From: a virus
Direction: 5' to 3' (one strand)
Virus record (IMG/VR): IMGVR_UViG_3300036851_000168
Span: 1-45,334 of that record
Length of the DNA: 45,334 bases
Made by a program: the position numbers and the translations under genes. Positions 31,533 to 38,734 of this stretch are shown here, piece after piece. The number at the start of each line of letters is the position of its first letter. Positions within the stretch are counted from its first letter, which is position 1. The notes under the pieces are model-generated. The model was given only the letters and a program-made list of their open reading frames with translations, was not told the origin of the DNA and made no database searches.

Positions 31533-31561
31533 AGAGGAGGGGGCTTGTGGCCCCCTCCTCT
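31533..31561 (+). terminator. Strong terminator-like hairpin, possibly bidirectional
   Basis: AGAGGAGGGGGC (31533-31544) and GCCCCCTCCTCT (31550-31561) form a perfect 12-bp stem with a 5-base loop. The plus side lacks a T tract; the minus side is followed by TCTTTAC, so it may also stop transcription entering from the right block. Confidence 0.7.
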
Positions 31562-31579
31562 GTTGCTACACTCACCTCC

Positions 31580-31849
31580 ATGACACGCCTCCGTGCCTTG
31601 AGCGGACTAGTTGCGCTCCTCGTGCTGTTCTCCATCTGGACGACAGGTCGGCTCAACCTGGTCGAAGAACAGGCGCAGAAGGACCGGCGCGCCGCCTGCG
31701 AAGACAACAACAAGCTCCGAGACAGCCTACAGGAGATTGGCGTGCGCATCGCGGAGGGCTATCGCCCACCCGGACTCGCGCCAAAAGAGGTGCAGGTGAA
31801 GAGACTCATTGAACGTTTTCAGAGACTCTTCAAGCACCTAGACTGCTAG
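31580..31849 (+). CDS. Membrane-anchored coiled-coil protein at end of late block
   Basis: An 89-residue protein from ATG 31580. An N-terminal membrane segment (LSGLVALLVLFSIWTTG) is followed by a charged helical region. No SD is present, but TTGTGG, a 16-base spacer and TACACT lie 13-40 bases upstream, consistent with a promoter giving a nearly leaderless mRNA. Layout resembles the 13261 protein. It ends DC-stop inside a perfect palindrome. Confidence 0.55.
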   Translation: MTRLRALSGLVALLVLFSIWTTGRLNLVEEQAQKDRRAACEDNNKLRDSLQEIGVRIAEGYRPPGLAPKEVQVKRLIERFQRLFKHLDC

Positions 31850-31854
31850 CAGTC
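31841..31854. repeat. 14-bp perfect palindrome holding both convergent stop codons
   Basis: GACTGCTAGCAGTC reads the same on both strands. The plus gene (31580) and the minus gene (31846) both end Asp-Cys-TAG within it, with their TAG codons overlapping. Confidence 0.9.
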
Positions 31855-32589
31855 CCCAGCACCCGCAGGATAATCCACTCGGTCCCCAGTGGTCCCCGAG
31901 CCTGCCGTGCGGGACACATGGAACCAATTCGCTGAGTCATCAAAGCAAACAAGCCTGCGACTGCCGTTGGCTGGATACCAGATACCGTCGTTTGCGGACA
32001 ACACCCACACGTTCTTGTGATAGTCCGGCATCGGGTCGCCGCCGTTACTGTCGTTAATGTGCTCGGCGGAAGTCAACGCGACGGGGTTATCCGGGTAATA
32101 GCCAAGGACGTTCGTGTAGTTGATGGTCTGTCGCGCCTTGTTCGGCTCATCCCATTGAACAGCGAAGTCATCGGTCCCCGTCTTTATCATCAGGATGCGC
32201 CAAGGACCGAAGTTCAGGTTCGTGTTATCGAGTCTCCAGGTGTAACAGGGATTGCCGCACGATGACTTGCCGGTAGCAACGAAGTGTCGGATATGCCAAA
32301 CGCCGTTTAGGTCCTTGTCGGCAATCACGCCGTGCTCAAAGAACTCGGTCGTCGTCCGGTCGTACAGATACACGCTACTTACAATGCCACCACCAAGCTC
32401 AACGCCATTCGGGGCTTCGTGCCAAACGTCGGCTGCGACTCCTGCCACTTGCCAGCACGTAGTCCCATCAGCTGGCCCTGAACACGTCTGGATTGCAGGA
32501 CGACCATCGACGGCACTAGCGGGGGTTTGTCCGAGCAGCCCGACCAGCAGCGCCACAGAGGCCAAGATGACTGCGATACTTCTCTTCAA
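31846..32589 (-). CDS. Secreted protein of unknown function
   Basis: A 247-residue protein. TTG 32589 is chosen because AAGGAGG precedes it by 5 bases and it opens a signal peptide (KRSIAVILASVALLVGLLGQTPASA, cleaved after ASA). The mature part is aromatic- and cysteine-containing (TCSGPADGTTCWQVAG, SSCGNPCYTW, FVQWDEPN-like), suggesting a disulfide-bonded extracellular domain. It has its own transcription unit after the terminator at 32630. I recognise no family; action at the host surface is likely. Confidence 0.75.
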   Translation of the reverse strand: MKRSIAVILASVALLVGLLGQTPASAVDGRPAIQTCSGPADGTTCWQVAGVAADVWHEAPNGVELGGGIVSSVYLYDRTTTEFFEHGVIADKDLNGVWHIRHFVATGKSSCGNPCYTWRLDNTNLNFGPWRILMIKTGTDDFAVQWDEPNKARQTINYTNVLGYYPDNPVALTSAEHINDSNGGDPMPDYHKNVWVLSANDGIWYPANGSRRLVCFDDSANWFHVSRTAGSGTTGDRVDYPAGAGDC

Positions 32590-32629
32590 TGCACCCTCCT
32601 TCGGGTTGTCCCGCACGACCGCCGTGCGG

Positions 32630-32669
32630 AAAGAAAAGGAGGACCAGCGCTCATCCACGCTGGTCCTCC
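32630..32669 (-). terminator. Intrinsic terminator after holin gene
   Basis: On the minus strand GGAGGACCAGCG (32669-32658) pairs with CGCTGGTCCTCC (32649-32638), followed by TTTTCTTTCC. Core and tail match the terminator at 7529-7582. A further hairpin (CCGCAC/GTGCGG) lies just downstream, before the secreted-protein gene. Confidence 0.85.
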
Positions 32670-32690
32670 GGGCCGTAGACAGTTACCCGA

Positions 32691-33122
32691 CTAAGCTCCG
32701 TCCCCTTCGCTCGTCGGTTCTGCCTCGACAGGGACCTCAATTTCGACTTCAGGCTCGGGCTCGAAGACCGGGGCCATTGGGGCAAGGCCCTCAGACATGA
32801 GCCGGAAGTCCACAAGTGCGCTGTGGAGTAGGTCGTAGACCTTCTCTTGGTCCAGCCCCTTGAGGTTCTTTACGCCACCGGCAAGACTTGAGAAAGTCCT
32901 GGCGGCGATGGCGAGCTTCGTCTCGCCCTGTGCCCCGGTCTGCGCGCCCAACTCCTCGGCTACCCTCACAGATTGCTCCGCGATAGTGCGCGCTACATCT
33001 AGCTGCCGAGCGGTAAGAGAACTCTTGAGCAGGCGCAAGACATAGGCCACGATGATGGGCGTGGCAGCAGCAAGAACCGTCGCGATGAGCTGAAGTGCAG
33101 CTTCCTGAATGCTCTCAAGCAA
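32691..33122 (-). CDS. Holin, LLH-type
   Basis: A 143-residue protein from TTG 33122, with GGAGG 4 bases upstream. A single N-terminal membrane segment (LQLIATVLAAATPIIVAYVLRLL) is followed by ARQLDVARTIAEQSVRVAEELGAQ and KLAIAARTF, matching the phage holin LLH family, then an acidic proline-rich tail. Holins permeabilise the membrane and release the endolysin. It is separated from the endolysin (29654) and lies on the other strand, at the end of the replication/regulatory block. Confidence 0.72.
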   Translation of the reverse strand: MLESIQEAALQLIATVLAAATPIIVAYVLRLLKSSLTARQLDVARTIAEQSVRVAEELGAQTGAQGETKLAIAARTFSSLAGGVKNLKGLDQEKVYDLLHSALVDFRLMSEGLAPMAPVFEPEPEVEIEVPVEAEPTSEGDGA

Positions 33123-33224
33123 AGTGCCTCCGAGTTCAATCGAGTTTGAACTTGAAGGACAGCGCAGCTTAACTGCGCAGCCTCCTTGGACAACCGAGTT
33201 AGTCGTCCAAGGAAGTGGCTATGC
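33123..33224 (-). promoter_or_regulatory. Holin leader with two hairpins
   Basis: Contains GCGCAG/CTGCGC with a 5-base loop and CCTTGGAC/GTCCAAGG with a 13-base loop, close to the holin start. They could delay or control holin expression. No promoter was identified. Confidence 0.45.
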
Positions 33225-33386
33225 TCAGTGCTGGCGCGTGCTATCTCCGGCATTCCAGATAACTGTTACCGAGGTAGGGGTAACGGGGGGTTCGCCGCCG
33301 CAGTCAGTGCAGGTGAATCGGCCGGTAGCGTCAGGCCGGTGTGCCGGCTTGAGCGTCTCGCACACACGACAGTAACGGAGCTTCAT
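33225..33386 (-). CDS. Small zinc-ribbon protein
   Basis: A 53-residue frame from ATG 33386 with YCRVCETLKPAHRP and FTCTDCGGE, a four-cysteine ribbon typical of small phage nucleic-acid-binding proteins. No strong SD. Short palindromes lie just upstream. Confidence 0.65.
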   Translation of the reverse strand: MKLRYCRVCETLKPAHRPDATGRFTCTDCGGEPPVTPTSVTVIWNAGDSTRQH

Positions 33387-33432
33387 GGGGTCATAGCCCC
33401 ATGGGGCACCATGAGATGAATCTCATGCAGCT
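33387..33432. promoter_or_regulatory. Short palindromes upstream of zinc-ribbon gene
   Basis: Contains GGGG/CCCC arms around TCATAG (at 33387-33400) and ATGAGAT/ATCTCAT separated by GA (near 33411-33426). Size and position fit an operator. Confidence 0.35.
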
Positions 33433-33660
33433 TCAAGTGCTTGACCCTCCCTTTGACGGCGCGCCGCGTAGGGAAACGGTGGGATTCCCCACGCCACGTT
33501 CGCTCACATACCAGGTGACGTGGCGGACCTCCCTCGGGTAATCGTCAAACTCGGTCAAGACAACTACATCGCCCACGCGCGGCACCGTGTCCATCGCATA
33601 CTCGACGTTCATGGGTCCCGACTGGTCATCTGGCTGAAAGACGAACCGTACCGTTGTCAC
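33433..33660 (-). CDS. Small beta-rich protein, unknown
   Basis: A 75-residue protein (TTVRFVFQPD, VPRVGDVVVLTEF, REVRHVTWYV) with a beta-barrel-like pattern common to small actinophage proteins. Ends PSKGGSST. Starts one base after the stop of the upstream gene. Function not recognised. Confidence 0.7.
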   Translation of the reverse strand: MTTVRFVFQPDDQSGPMNVEYAMDTVPRVGDVVVLTEFDDYPREVRHVTWYVSERGVGNPTVSLRGAPSKGGSST

Positions 33661-33867
33661 TCAACCTCCATCGGGCGTCGCGCCGCGGCGGTATCCCATC
33701 TCGTAAGCGTGCTCCATCAGCACGTCCGCGACCTCAGTGAAACCAGGGACCGGACCGAACGTCCATCCACACGCGCACGTCGCCGTGTAGAAACCATCGT
33801 CGTCGTCCATGAAGGAGTCCTCGGCGATGTTATGCTCCGTCGCCCACGTAACCTGCGCTTCACTCAT
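33661..33867 (-). CDS. Small CxCG...H protein, unknown
   Basis: A 68-residue protein from ATG 33867. FYTATCACGWTFGP followed by VLMEHAYEMGY resembles a small phage family with a cysteine pair and a downstream histidine, probably metal-binding. It overlaps the preceding gene by 8 bases. Function unknown. Confidence 0.65.
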   Translation of the reverse strand: MSEAQVTWATEHNIAEDSFMDDDDGFYTATCACGWTFGPVPGFTEVADVLMEHAYEMGYRRGATPDGG

Positions 33868-34072
33868 CGTTCGCTCGACTCCCATTCGACGCTCGGCGCA
33901 TCGGACCCCAAAGCGCCTTCCGGCATTCGTGGACGACGTACTCACGAAGGTCCTCCAAGTCGGCCTTGAGCATCCCCTTCTGGTCTGCGGCGGCGTAGAT
34001 GCGGACCAGCGCAGCCTTCATCGCCAACGCGGTCGGCACATAGGGGTCGCGGTGTTCTACCAAGTCAGTCAT
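33860..34072 (-). CDS. Small helical protein, unknown
   Basis: A 70-residue protein (VPTALAMKAALVRIYAAADQKG, LEDLREYVVHECRKALWG), predicted all-helical. An SD-like GGGAACCTGCG lies upstream of ATG 34072. Function not recognised. Confidence 0.65.
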   Translation of the reverse strand: MTDLVEHRDPYVPTALAMKAALVRIYAAADQKGMLKADLEDLREYVVHECRKALWGPMRRASNGSRANDE

Positions 34073-34087
34073 TCGCAGGTTCCCCGT

Positions 34088-34411
34088 TCAGCGACGCGCC
34101 CGGCGCTCGCGTCGGGGGCGGTTGTCGTACCATTCGACCGCCTTCTCAATCTCAGCCGCGCGCTCCTTCGTAACCAAGATGGTGTCCATCCCATCCTCGC
34201 CATCCATCACTAGGTTGAAGTACAGACGCAGCCGCACCCGGTCCTTAGGGTCGGCGTACTTGTAAGAACTACGGAAGTACCAGACCAGCTTCATCAGCAA
34301 GTCTTGGAACTTCTCTCGGTCCACGTTCTCGTTCGAGTCGAGGAACTCCTCGACCATCACGTAGCTCCGCTGATAGTCCTCCTCATTGAAGCCCGTCTTC
34401 TTCTTAAACAC
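34088..34411 (-). CDS. Helical protein, unknown
   Basis: A 107-residue protein. GTG 34411 is chosen: AAGGGA lies 7 bases upstream and it overlaps the end of the preceding gene by 8 bases. It contains YVMVEEFLDSNENVDREKF, LLMKLVWYFRSSYKYADPKDR and RLRLYFNLVMDGEDG, so it is mostly helical, with a basic C-terminus (RPRRERRARR). No known domain. Confidence 0.65.
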   Translation of the reverse strand: MFKKKTGFNEEDYQRSYVMVEEFLDSNENVDREKFQDLLMKLVWYFRSSYKYADPKDRVRLRLYFNLVMDGEDGMDTILVTKERAAEIEKAVEWYDNRPRRERRARR

Positions 34412-34868
34412 GCTTCCGTCCCTTCGCCCACTTCTTCCTGCGCTGCTTCTCAGCCGCAGTGCGCGCTTGTCGCGCAGCCATGTTCTTGTCCCAGTCACCC
34501 CACTGTGCCTGGGTCAAACCTTTCTTGTCTTGCGACTTGGCCTTAGCCTTCTCGCCAGACTCCCTATCCCTGCGCACTCGGTCGGCAGAGATAGCTAGAT
34601 AGCATTCGAGCACAATGGAAGGCAGTCCCTGAGTGGACTGAAGCACTTGAGCGTCCTGAGTCCAGTCGTACTCAGCCAGCTTCTCATGCACCAGCTCAAC
34701 GATGAGCTTCTTGGTTGGGCTTGAGTGCATGACGAAGCGCCCTGACGCCTCATGGGTAAGAGTCCAGCCCAGCTTCTCGACGTGTGACTTATGAACCAGG
34801 AGGCCGGGTATTACTTCCTCGGCCGTCACTACTGCGCCTATCGGGTTGACCACTATCTCCCGCTTCAT
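34404..34868 (-). CDS. Hypothetical protein with basic C-terminus
   Basis: A 154-residue protein from ATG 34868 (GAAAGG 4 bases upstream; a TTG immediately before is also possible). N-terminal beta-rich part (REIVVNPIGAVVTAEEVIPG, GRFVMHSSPTKKLI) and a lysine/arginine-rich C-terminus (EKQRRKKWAKGRKR). Nucleic acid binding is plausible. It overlaps the upstream gene by 80 bases. Confidence 0.65.
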   Translation of the reverse strand: MKREIVVNPIGAVVTAEEVIPGLLVHKSHVEKLGWTLTHEASGRFVMHSSPTKKLIVELVHEKLAEYDWTQDAQVLQSTQGLPSIVLECYLAISADRVRRDRESGEKAKAKSQDKKGLTQAQWGDWDKNMAARQARTAAEKQRRKKWAKGRKRV

Positions 34869-35010
34869 CAAGCCTTTCGATTACCAAGCGCGAGCCTTTG
34901 TGCTCGCGGCGCCAGCGCTTGAGGAAGCGCCGGCTAGAGCCCCGAGTGCGGGGCACGAAGACAACGGAGGGTCCATCTTCCTCGCGGATGACCAGCTTCT
35001 TGCGCCTCAT
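34789..35010 (-). CDS. Small basic protein, unknown
   Basis: A 73-residue frame from ATG 35010, coupled to the upstream gene as ATGA. Residues 1-45 (RRKKLVIREEDGPSVVFVPR, RRFLKRWRREHKG) look real; the last 27 overlap the next gene in another frame and are low-complexity. Function not recognised. Confidence 0.55.
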   Translation of the reverse strand: MRRKKLVIREEDGPSVVFVPRTRGSSRRFLKRWRREHKGSRLVIERLDEAGDSGQPDRRSSDGRGSNTRPPGS

Positions 35011-35153
35011 CGAGTGCCTTCCCACCGCAGGCGCCGCACCCACAATTGTGGGTTCCACTTCTCAATTACCCCCAAGTGGGTGCGCCATGAGGCACCACTC
35101 GCCACCCTGTCACCTAGCTCTAGGGCTAAGGCTTCATACTCAGCTGGGGTCAT
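35007..35153 (-). CDS. Small protein, unknown
   Basis: A 48-residue frame from ATG 35153, overlapping both neighbours as ATGA. TPAEYEALALELGDRVAS followed by a tryptophan/arginine-rich C-terminus (WNPQLWVRRLRWEG). Function not recognised. Confidence 0.6.
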   Translation of the reverse strand: MTPAEYEALALELGDRVASGASWRTHLGVIEKWNPQLWVRRLRWEGTR

Positions 35154-35548
35154 GCTGCCTCTAGCTTCTCGCACCCATGACAGCGCCAGTCCTCGGCGCT
35201 GCGCCAAGCGCGTTCGCTGACTTCAAAATCTCGACGGCATGAGAGACAGTAAAGTCGGAATAAACCCTGGCAGGTAGGGCAGGTATTCGGATTGAAAAAC
35301 GCACCCTTCTGACCAGCACTTTTACTCTCGTTTATTCCGGGTTTGCCCGGAGGCGGCAACGTCCTGTCGAGCGCTGCCCTCACTGCCCGGTCGGTTACGC
35401 CGTATCGACGTGCGAGACTCGCCACTATCCCGTACGCTCCGTGCGCCTGTTGGTACTCCTTCTGAAGCATCCGTGCCATCTCTGTCGAGATGTTCTTGCT
35501 GCCCTTCTTCCTCGGCACCTTCCGGTAGCACCTTCCCTTGAGAGTCAA
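35150..35548 (-). CDS. HTH plus zinc-finger protein overlapping the XRE gene
   Basis: Up to 132 residues (TTG 35548); a GTG at 35518 is an alternative start. A helix-turn-helix-like part (YGIVASLARRYGVTDRAVRAAL) is followed by a zinc finger (TCPTCQGLFRLYCLSCRRDFE and WRCHGC). This is a plausible DNA-binding regulator. Its first ~75 residues overlap the XRE gene in a different frame by 227 bases; codon periodicity appears to favour this frame. Confidence 0.65.
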   Translation of the reverse strand: MTLKGRCYRKVPRKKGSKNISTEMARMLQKEYQQAHGAYGIVASLARRYGVTDRAVRAALDRTLPPPGKPGINESKSAGQKGAFFNPNTCPTCQGLFRLYCLSCRRDFEVSERAWRSAEDWRCHGCEKLEAA

Positions 35549-35816
35549 TGGTGGGGGGATAGACCTGCAAGTGGCGCTCCCTGAACCACTGGAGCGCGAT
35601 GTCTTTTACCGTCTCTGTGTCGAGGAGCTGGTCGATGCTTAGGCCGAAAGCATCAGCAATTCCCCGCACAATGCGCAGTCCAGGGTTAGGGCTCTTGCCC
35701 GTCTCCACTGTCTGCAGAGTGGGGCGCTTGACGCCGGCGTATCGCGCCAGCTCTGACTGGTCCCATCCCTTTGCTTCGCGCAACATCTTCACGTTCTGAC
35801 CAAGCTTGCTCATCAT
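35322..35816 (-). CDS. XRE-family transcriptional regulator
   Basis: A 164-residue protein with an N-terminal XRE helix-turn-helix (LGQNVKMLREAKGWDQSELARYAGVKRPTLQTVETGK is the classic layout; the recognition helix is RPTLQTVE). Residues 65-85 may be a dimerisation helix. The last ~75 residues are polar low-complexity and overlap the next gene. It may repress phage promoters or take part in a switch, though no integrase is present. It starts as ATGA with the helicase stop. Confidence 0.8.
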   Translation of the reverse strand: MMSKLGQNVKMLREAKGWDQSELARYAGVKRPTLQTVETGKSPNPGLRIVRGIADAFGLSIDQLLDTETVKDIALQWFRERHLQVYPPTIDSQGKVLPEGAEEEGQQEHLDRDGTDASEGVPTGARSVRDSGESRTSIRRNRPGSEGSARQDVAASGQTRNKRE

Positions 35817-36790
35817 GCGGACTCCTTCACGCTGTATGCGGCGGATGTCTGCATAGTAGCAGCTTGACTTACTTCTGTCATCTTGCCACTAGGCCATTCC
35901 CACTTGAACTGCCAGCCTGGGAATGTGCTCTCAATGGGCCTAGGCCCATGTCGGTTCTTAAGGAGCTGCACGTACACTTTGTCTTTCGCTTCTTGCACTC
36001 GTTCGGCCCATTCCAGGTACTCCTCATCGTCGGAGTCTCTCGACGGGGGTGGTTCGCGCTCTGGTCGGTACAGTCCGAGCATGTAGTCGGCGTGCTGCTC
36101 CCCGCCGTACATCGCGTCCTCTAGCGTCAGCGGTATATGGCCGTGATTGCGTCGTGTAGGGTCGCCCTCATTGGCACGGCCTGTCTGGTGGAGTAACAGT
36201 AGGGACACCTGCTCCGCATCCGCCCAGCGTTCCGCCTCTGTAGCCAGCCTTGGTATGCGCTGCTGCTCCGCGCCGCTATATGCATCCCGACGAGCAAGCC
36301 CAAGAAAGTCGAGAGCCACAATCCGCGGCCTCTCCCCCATGTGCTCCTCGTAGTCGTGAACTGCTTTCGAGAAGTCATCGAACCCGGCACCTTCCACTTT
36401 TGTTGGCTTGTACACCCAGAGCGACGGGTACTCCTCGGCGTAGCGCTCAAGCCACTTGCGTGACTCCTTGCTGCCTGCCTTGAGCCCGCCTTCCAACGCC
36501 CACGGGTCCAGCCCGAAGCGCATACATGCGAGCCGGGACCAGACCTGCGGCACCGTCATCTCTAGCGAGAGGAACAGCACGCCGTGCTGCGCCATGTTGG
36601 CAATAAGGTTCAGGGCGAAGAACGTCTTGCCGACTTCGGTGCGCCCTATTACCATCATCAAGTCGCCGGGGGCTAGACCACCGCCGCGCATCTGCTTGTC
36701 GAGACAGGCATAGCCGGAGCTAATCCGGCTCCGACTGTCGAGCGCGTACTCCTCGAAGAGGTCTGTCTGTTCGGTAGGCGAGTAGAGCAC
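35813..36790 (-). CDS. DnaB-like replicative helicase (RecA-fold ATPase)
   Basis: A 325-residue protein from GTG 36790, with GGAGG 4 bases upstream. It has only the RecA-like motor domain: Walker A GRTEVGKT (49-56), VLFLSLEM, Walker B IVALDFLGLA (about 157-166), LLLLHQTGR and KNRHGP. The N-terminal primase-binding domain of DnaB is missing, as in several phage helicases. Likely unwinds DNA at the fork with the primase at 38832. Confidence 0.85.
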   Translation of the reverse strand: MLYSPTEQTDLFEEYALDSRSRISSGYACLDKQMRGGGLAPGDLMMVIGRTEVGKTFFALNLIANMAQHGVLFLSLEMTVPQVWSRLACMRFGLDPWALEGGLKAGSKESRKWLERYAEEYPSLWVYKPTKVEGAGFDDFSKAVHDYEEHMGERPRIVALDFLGLARRDAYSGAEQQRIPRLATEAERWADAEQVSLLLLHQTGRANEGDPTRRNHGHIPLTLEDAMYGGEQHADYMLGLYRPEREPPPSRDSDDEEYLEWAERVQEAKDKVYVQLLKNRHGPRPIESTFPGWQFKWEWPSGKMTEVSQAATMQTSAAYSVKESA

Positions 36791-36812
36791 TAAGCCTCCG
36801 TGCTTGTTCGAG

Positions 36813-36892
36813 TACCGGGGGAAGGACTTGCACCTTCGGTCGTGGCTGCGGGATTACACCGCTCCGGCCAGAACCCTTTCTATCGCCCCGGT
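36813..36892 (-). ncRNA. tRNA-like structure, aberrant D and anticodon arms
   Basis: On the minus strand ACCGGGG (36892-36886) pairs over all 7 bases with CCCCGGT (36820-36814), next to a T-arm GAAGG-TGCAAGT-CCTTC (36837-36821) and a discriminator A at 36813; CCA is not encoded. Inside, GCGG-TGTAATC-CCGC could be the anticodon arm, but position 33 is G rather than U; the D-arm (TAGA/TCTG) is short and extra bases separate it. It may be a degenerate tyrosine- or leucine-type tRNA, or a tRNA mimic. The T-loop has TGC instead of TTC. Confidence 0.5.
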
Positions 36893-37060
36893 TGACCTGC
36901 GCTGCCTACTACTTTCCGGCCTCGTGCTGGTTGCCTAGGACCTTGGCCACTTCCCGCATAGCGGGCGTGTGCCGCACGCGCCGTATCTACCTCGGACGGG
37001 CAAGGCCAAAATCCTCGCTCGCCACTACCAACCCACCCTCGGCAGCGCATGTCTTGTTGC
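36893..37060 (-). other. Gap upstream of tRNA-like element; one possible micropeptide
   Basis: A 168-bp stretch between the 37061 gene and the tRNA-like structure. A 22-residue frame (36977-36909, GTG start, REVAKVLGNQHEAGK) is the only protein-like candidate and is weakly supported. No promoter was identified. Confidence 0.3.
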
Positions 37061-37522
37061 TTAACCCACTTGCGCCATGAACTCCTTGGCCACGCGCTTG
37101 ACCAACTCGTTCTCCGTCTTGTTGACGAGGAAGTTGGACACGAACGTCGGGTCCTTCTCGTAGACCTCATCAAGCGTGAGGCCCTTGTACTTGCTCCACG
37201 TCAGCTTGAAGCTGCCGGGGTCGTCGCTAGGCGCCGACTCGGGTTCCTCGATGACAGTGCCCTTCGGCATGCTGCCTTCGATGACGCGCAACGCAACGTC
37301 CGTCGCGTCCTCGTCACTAGCACCCGCAGCTGCGAGCGTTGCCGTAGCAATCTCTTCCTTCATGGACCAGAAGGTAGAGGTTGCCTCTTCCTTGGTGGTG
37401 ATAACCCCCGCCTCGACGAGGCTGGAGGTAAGAGCAGCCGCCGCAGACACAGCGTTGCTGTGTGCGATGGCACGGTCACGGGCGTCATACTCCCGCTTGA
37501 AACTGCCTCCACGTCCGGGCAT
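37061..37522 (-). CDS. Protein with ExoX-like C-terminal domain
   Basis: A 153-residue protein from ATG 37522 (TAATG overlap). The N-terminal half is alanine/threonine-rich. The C-terminal part, LTWSKYKGLTLDEVYEKDPTFVSNFL, matches the short domain found after exodeoxyribonuclease X and in other replication-associated proteins (GKYKG-x-TL-x-E-x-x-x-DP-x-Y). It probably interacts with DNA or replication proteins; there is no nuclease domain. Confidence 0.6.
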   Translation of the reverse strand: MPGRGGSFKREYDARDRAIAHSNAVSAAAALTSSLVEAGVITTKEEATSTFWSMKEEIATATLAAAGASDEDATDVALRVIEGSMPKGTVIEEPESAPSDDPGSFKLTWSKYKGLTLDEVYEKDPTFVSNFLVNKTENELVKRVAKEFMAQVG

Positions 37523-37710
37523 TAACTAGCCTTCCTTTCCATGGGCGCCGGCCTTGGCGCATACTTTCCGTCTTTGGTCATCAAGTACGCCTCGGGGTAG
37601 AACGGCGTGCCGTAACCTGCGAACAACTTCTCGTGGTAATAGCACCACTCCCCTACCGTGCCGTCGTCCTTCAGGACTTTGGGATGGGGACAACTCCCGC
37701 GTGACAGCAC
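37522..37710 (-). CDS. Small C/H-rich protein, unknown
   Basis: A 62-residue frame from GTG 37710. SCPHPKVLKDDGTVGEWCYYH gives a C-x-x-x..C-x-x-H arrangement that may bind zinc. The C-terminus is basic and proline-rich. Function not recognised. Confidence 0.55.
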   Translation of the reverse strand: MLSRGSCPHPKVLKDDGTVGEWCYYHEKLFAGYGTPFYPEAYLMTKDGKYAPRPAPMERKAS

Positions 37711-37727
37711 TAGACCGCATGTTTCTC

Positions 37728-37847
37728 TCAGCTTTCCTCCTTGTCAGTCAATTCAACTGCCGAAGCATCTTCCAGCAATAGAACACAGACATACGTGAAA
37801 ATACCCAGACCGAGGATGGCACCAATAACCACCGCCATGACGTTCAC
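37728..37847 (-). CDS. Small single-pass membrane protein
   Basis: A 39-residue frame from GTG 37847, coupled as GTGA to the nuclease gene. A membrane segment (VVIGAILGLGIFTYVCVLLL) is followed by an acidic tail. Function unknown. Confidence 0.6.
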   Translation of the reverse strand: MNVMAVVIGAILGLGIFTYVCVLLLEDASAVELTDKEES

Positions 37848-38734
37848 GCCACCCTCCTCGCTAGTTCCTCAATATGCCGCTCAACGCACAGCTCAGCCGT
37901 CGGCTTGAAGCGGTGCGTCCAGTCGGTCAGGTAGTTGAAACCCTTCGGGTACGGCGGCAGAATTCCGCTGCGCTCGTATTCACTGAAAGCTTCAATCACT
38001 TCGTCGTAGCGTGGGCGAATGAACTTCAAAACCTTGTCGTCATCCCAGATGTCGGGTTCTTTTACCTTCTTGTAGGGGTTAGAGGCGCCCTTCTTCGTCG
38101 CCACTTCCTTCGTGCGTCGCACTTCCAGTGGCTTGATGGGAATGCCGCGCGCCTCCACCACGTCTACGTACCAGATGACTAGGTGCTCGCACTTCCATGC
38201 GGCCGGCGAGAACTTTCCGAGGTTGCCCTCCCACTGGTAGGCGTTGTTCACCAGCCAGCGGTAACCCTGCACCTGCTCAACGTGGTCGGCCCACGGGTCG
38301 TCCCACCGTGGCGGGTTGTCCGTCGTCTTCAGGTCAATCAGCGAGTCGGGCAGGATGAGGTCCGGCTTGCCGTGTACCTCTCCCCCACCGGGCAGCTTGG
38401 CCCAGAAGCGCACTTCGGCAATGCCACCCTTGCGCGTGTGTCGCTCGATGATGCCGTGATATGCCGTGCCCTTCCATGGCTTCCAAAGCTTCTCAAGGTC
38501 CACCACGTAGTCTTCGTACTTCTCAAGGATGGAACAGCGCAGGCACCTGTCCACGTTCAGCAACGTGGTCATGCTCACGCCATCCGGGCGCTCCTCAGTC
38601 TCAAGCATGGACTTGAGGATTTCGTACGGATAGATGAAGGCGGGGTCTTCGAGAGCCTCACCGAGCAGGTCCTCGGGCGTAGTCTCGTAGACCTGGCCGC
38701 GATAGCCCTTCCAGCGAACTAGGACAGCGGGCAT
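37844..38734 (-). CDS. Cas4/RecB-like PD-(D/E)XK exonuclease
   Basis: A 296-residue protein with the RecB-family nuclease motifs: GTAYHGIIERH (motif with His), GKPDLILPDSLIDLKTTDN (Asp, then Asp-x-Lys) and VQGYRWLVNN (QxxxY-like). Cysteines CLRC early and further ones late could hold an iron-sulphur cluster, as in Cas4. Phage enzymes of this type degrade DNA ends for recombination or replication. It lies between the primase and helicase genes. Confidence 0.8.
   Translation of the reverse strand: MPAVLVRWKGYRGQVYETTPEDLLGEALEDPAFIYPYEILKSMLETEERPDGVSMTTLLNVDRCLRCSILEKYEDYVVDLEKLWKPWKGTAYHGIIERHTRKGGIAEVRFWAKLPGGGEVHGKPDLILPDSLIDLKTTDNPPRWDDPWADHVEQVQGYRWLVNNAYQWEGNLGKFSPAAWKCEHLVIWYVDVVEARGIPIKPLEVRRTKEVATKKGASNPYKKVKEPDIWDDDKVLKFIRPRYDEVIEAFSEYERSGILPPYPKGFNYLTDWTHRFKPTAELCVERHIEELARRVA

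Noticed and set aside
35520-35560. Programmed frameshift fusing the XRE and HTH-zinc genes
   Set aside because: No clear slippery heptamer is visible, and the downstream gene has its own possible starts; an overlap is simpler.
35322-35816. Temperate life cycle from the XRE regulator
   Set aside because: No integrase, excisionase, ParABS or attachment site was seen; XRE proteins also occur in lytic phages.
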